From the NCBI GenBank assembly GCA_012514125.1, contig JAAZAW010000005.1:1-8516 (forward strand): a DNA stretch of 8,516 nt. Reading direction: 5' to 3'. Within the stretch, counting starts at the first letter, position 1. Every line of letters starts with the position of its first letter. Below are positions 6,268-8,516 of this stretch, piece after piece. The stretch comes from Phycisphaerae bacterium (GTDB lineage Bacteria; Planctomycetota; Phycisphaerae; JAAYCJ01). The notes beneath the pieces are model-generated. The model made no database searches. It saw nothing but the letters and a program-made list of their open reading frames with translations, and was not told the DNA's origin. Made by a program: the position numbers and the translations under genes.

Positions 6268-7868
6268 TTACACTCGGCAAAAATAACGATTACGATGAAA
6301 CGGCAATCTCAATCGAAGCCGAAGCGGATTTAAGCGGACGCAATCGACTGTTTCGCAATGTACTCTCAAGTTGGGCAGGACATCTGGTTTTCATCATCTC
6401 AGGATTCATCATGCCCAGGATGATCGACACCCACGCCGGACAAAGCGGGCTGGGCGTATGGGACTTTGGCTGGTCCCTGGTCAGCTATTTCGGTTTTGTG
6501 CAGGCGGGAATCTGTTCCTCCGTCAACCGTTACATGGCCAAATACCGCGCCGTCAACGATGTACAGTCGGTTCGAAAGATTATCTCATCCGTGATCGGTG
6601 TTCAGATGATTATGGGTTTGATCGTCACAATGCTTTGTGTCATCACCATCCGAATCATGCCTCAAATTCTCAGCCACCAGCTTGGCGATCACATCAACCA
6701 GGCCCGGTGGGTCGTCTTTTGGCTGGGAATGAGCCTGGCAATTCAGATCCTCTTTTCTCCCTTCACCGGAGTCATCACAGGCTGCCATCGATGGGACCTT
6801 CATAACGCGCTGAATTCAGGATTTCATATCGGCATTGTCCTGGCGTGGATCATCGCCCTGACGATGGGCGGACAACTTCGCAGCCTGGCCATAATTAACT
6901 TCGTCGGCGTTACCATCACCGAGTTCGCCCGAATGATTCTCGCCTATCGGATTTGTCCCGAACTAAAAATACGTTTGGAATACATCAACTTAACCGATGC
7001 CCGAAAAATATTATTCTTCGGCGGCAAGTCCATCCTGACGACTCTTTCGCGCCTTTTGCTCTATCAAACCAGCAGCCTGCTGGTCGTCGGATATCTCGGC
7101 CCGGCGATCCTGGCTACCTATTCCCGTCCCAATTCCCTGATCAATCACGCCATGACGATCGTCAATAAATTCGCGTTCGTTCTCACACCCACCGCCAGCC
7201 ACATGCACGCCCGAGGCCAGAAAAACGAATTGGGGCAACTCCTGATAGAAACAACGCAATATGGCGCCTATATCGCTTTTCCTCTCATAACATTTCTCGT
7301 CATCATGGGTTCGCCTTTACTGGTTTTCTGGATGGGACCCAAATACAACAAGGGAATCGTCCTGGTGATCCTCGCTCTGGGACATCTGCTTCCCATGATT
7401 CAGCAACCGGCGTGGACCATTCTTTCAGGCATGAACGCCCATGGTCGAATCGGCGTCGCCAATCTTATCGCTGCCATGGTTTCCATGGGGCTTGCGATTG
7501 TCGCGCTGGGAGTCCTCAAATGGGGACTCATCGGCGCAGCCCTGGCGATCGTCTTGCCGCTGAGTGTTATTTATGGATTTTATATCCCGATCTATACCTG
7601 TCATTGCCTGAATCTATCGCTGAAAAAATACATCCTGGGGTCGGTATATCGACCCTTAATAATGGTTTTACCTTTCGCCGCTTGCCTGGGGATTACCCGA
7701 ATCATTTTTCATGCCGCGCCGTTTGTTGCTCTTCTGACAGGTGCAATATCAGGAGCACTGGTTCTTGGCTTGCTCTACTGGCGATACGTCATCCCTGACG
7801 AAATTAAAAACCGAATATTACGTTCGCGATCAAGAATTACACAACAAGTTACTGTAACCGAATCATAA
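6264..7868 (+). CDS. Wzx-type oligosaccharide flippase (MOP/polysaccharide transporter superfamily)
   Basis: From GTG 6264 the product is 534 residues. It opens with about 28 polar, acidic residues and then about 12-14 hydrophobic helices, starting near LFRNVLSSWAGHLVFIISG. The first helix pair with MPRMID and GLGVWDFGWSLVSYFG, the mid-protein SLLVVGYLGPAILATYS, and the WMGP at 356-359 followed by a long helical C-terminal half are all typical of polysaccharide flippases. GMNAHGRIGVANL also fits the usual cytoplasmic loop. It would move undecaprenyl-PP-linked repeat units across the inner membrane, with specificity that cannot be read from sequence. The tail after the last helix is short and basic (KNRILRSRSR). 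Overlap with the sulfotransferase gene suggests coupled translation, so the flippase may handle sulfated repeat units (inference). An upstream ATG at 6159 is in frame but lacks support. Confidence 0.92.
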   Translation: MITLGKNNDYDETAISIEAEADLSGRNRLFRNVLSSWAGHLVFIISGFIMPRMIDTHAGQSGLGVWDFGWSLVSYFGFVQAGICSSVNRYMAKYRAVNDVQSVRKIISSVIGVQMIMGLIVTMLCVITIRIMPQILSHQLGDHINQARWVVFWLGMSLAIQILFSPFTGVITGCHRWDLHNALNSGFHIGIVLAWIIALTMGGQLRSLAIINFVGVTITEFARMILAYRICPELKIRLEYINLTDARKILFFGGKSILTTLSRLLLYQTSSLLVVGYLGPAILATYSRPNSLINHAMTIVNKFAFVLTPTASHMHARGQKNELGQLLIETTQYGAYIAFPLITFLVIMGSPLLVFWMGPKYNKGIVLVILALGHLLPMIQQPAWTILSGMNAHGRIGVANLIAAMVSMGLAIVALGVLKWGLIGAALAIVLPLSVIYGFYIPIYTCHCLNLSLKKYILGSVYRPLIMVLPFAACLGITRIIFHAAPFVALLTGAISGALVLGLLYWRYVIPDEIKNRILRSRSRITQQVTVTES

Positions 7869-7876
7869 TCCAATGC

Positions 7877-7880
7877 GGAG
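7877..7880 (+). promoter_or_regulatory. Ribosome binding site of the final glycosyltransferase
   Basis: GGAG in the 21-bp gap after the flippase stop lies 9 nt before ATG 7890, an acceptable spacing. It supports 7890 rather than the internal ATG at codon 19. Confidence 0.55.
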
Positions 7881-7889
7881 AAAACCGAT

Positions 7890-8516
7890 ATGAAGCCTTC
7901 TGAGATAAATATACAAACCTCATCGTCCAAACCATCCATCTGTATGGTCGCGCATTTTGCCTACGGAACATTATCGGGAAAATCCAACGGACATATCGGC
8001 GGCGTCGAACAACAGGTGTCGTTACTCGCCCGATGGTTTGCTTCGCAAGGATATCCTGTAAGCATGCTCACCTGGGATGAAGGACACCCCGACGGCGAGC
8101 CGGTCCATGGCGTTAAAGTTTTCAACATCTGTCGTCGCAAGCAGGGAATCAAAGGTCTGCGATTCATCCATCCCCGTTGGACCGGACTCATCCGTGCCCT
8201 CGCACACGCCAACTCCGACATCTACTATCAAAACTGCGGTGAATGCGTCACAGGTCAGGTCGCCGCCTGGTGCAAACTGCATGGCCGAAAATTCGTCTAC
8301 GGCATCGCCAATGACAGTGATGTCGATCCCGAACTTCCCCAGATGAAAACATTACGCGAAAGAATACTCTATCGTTACGGCTTACAACACGCAGACTGCG
8401 TCATCGCCCAAACCCGTCACCAGCAACGATCGCTCTGGACCGGCTGGGGAATCGAGTCCACACTCATCCCCATGACCTGTTCTCCCTGGCGTGACAACGG
8501 TTATTTATGCGTCGAA
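7890..8516 (+). CDS. GT-B fold glycosyltransferase (GT4-like), N-terminal part, cut by the window end
   Basis: An uninterrupted frame of 209 codons runs from ATG 7890 to the last base with no stop, so the 3' part is missing. After a polar lead of about 15 residues, SICMVAHFAYG begins a Rossmann strand, and HIGGVEQQVSLLARWFASQG (35-54) is the classic GG-x-E/Q loop and helix of GT4 enzymes. YYQNCGECVTGQVAAWCK (112-129) and FVYGIANDSDVDPELP (135-150) follow, then YGLQHADCVIAQTRHQQRSL (163-182), which matches the strand where GT4 proteins reach the domain linker. The C-terminal donor-binding domain with its EX7E motif lies outside the window. It probably adds a sugar to the lipid-linked repeat unit in the cytoplasm. 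The gene lies 21 bp after the flippase. Codons here end in C markedly more often than in the first genes of the window. Confidence 0.88.
   Translation, partial: MKPSEINIQTSSSKPSICMVAHFAYGTLSGKSNGHIGGVEQQVSLLARWFASQGYPVSMLTWDEGHPDGEPVHGVKVFNICRRKQGIKGLRFIHPRWTGLIRALAHANSDIYYQNCGECVTGQVAAWCKLHGRKFVYGIANDSDVDPELPQMKTLRERILYRYGLQHADCVIAQTRHQQRSLWTGWGIESTLIPMTCSPWRDNGYLCVE

Noticed and set aside
7871..7889. Terminator or promoter between flippase and last glycosyltransferase
   Set aside because: The gap is 21 bp, shows no stem-loop or T-tract, and contains a plain ribosome binding site.

Overview
The window is a stretch of a chromosomal exopolysaccharide (EPS) or capsule locus. All recognisable genes lie on the + strand with tiny gaps or 4-bp overlaps, so it reads as one operon cut at both ends. 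In order: (1) the 3' end of a WecA/TagO-type polyprenyl-phosphate HexNAc-1-phosphate transferase; (2) a WecG/TagA/CpsF-family (GT26) glycosyltransferase; (3) a Wzc-like chain-length regulator fused to a BY-type tyrosine kinase; (4) a 402-residue soluble protein of unknown function that looks like an all-helical alpha/alpha toroid; (5) a PAPS-dependent sulfotransferase-family protein; (6) a Wzx-type flippase; (7) the 5' end of a GT-B (GT4-like) glycosyltransferase that runs off the window.

Read as a pathway (family knowledge plus inference), genes 1 and 2 would start a lipid-linked oligosaccharide on the cytoplasmic face, gene 7 and others outside the window would extend it, gene 5 would sulfate it or a related acceptor, gene 6 would flip it, and gene 3 would control polymerisation and export. 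No Wzy polymerase or Wza-type outer-membrane exporter is visible here. The role of gene 4 is unknown.

The organism looks like a Gram-negative-type bacterium of middling GC content. The WecA-like protein with a long soluble tail, beside the TagA/Wzc/sulfotransferase set, reminds me of EPS loci of Planctomycetota and related phyla. That is an impression, not a demonstrated placement. There are no rRNA or tRNA genes, CRISPR arrays, transposases or phage genes that I can see.

The only non-coding gap longer than 25 bp is 63 bp (5158-5220). It holds a small hairpin and lies before a gene without a good Shine-Dalgarno sequence. The points most worth a second look are the toroid protein, the atypical P-loop and sparse C-terminal tyrosines of the kinase, the tail of the WecA-like protein, and a drift in strand composition (G-rich at the start, C-rich at the end) along a co-oriented operon.
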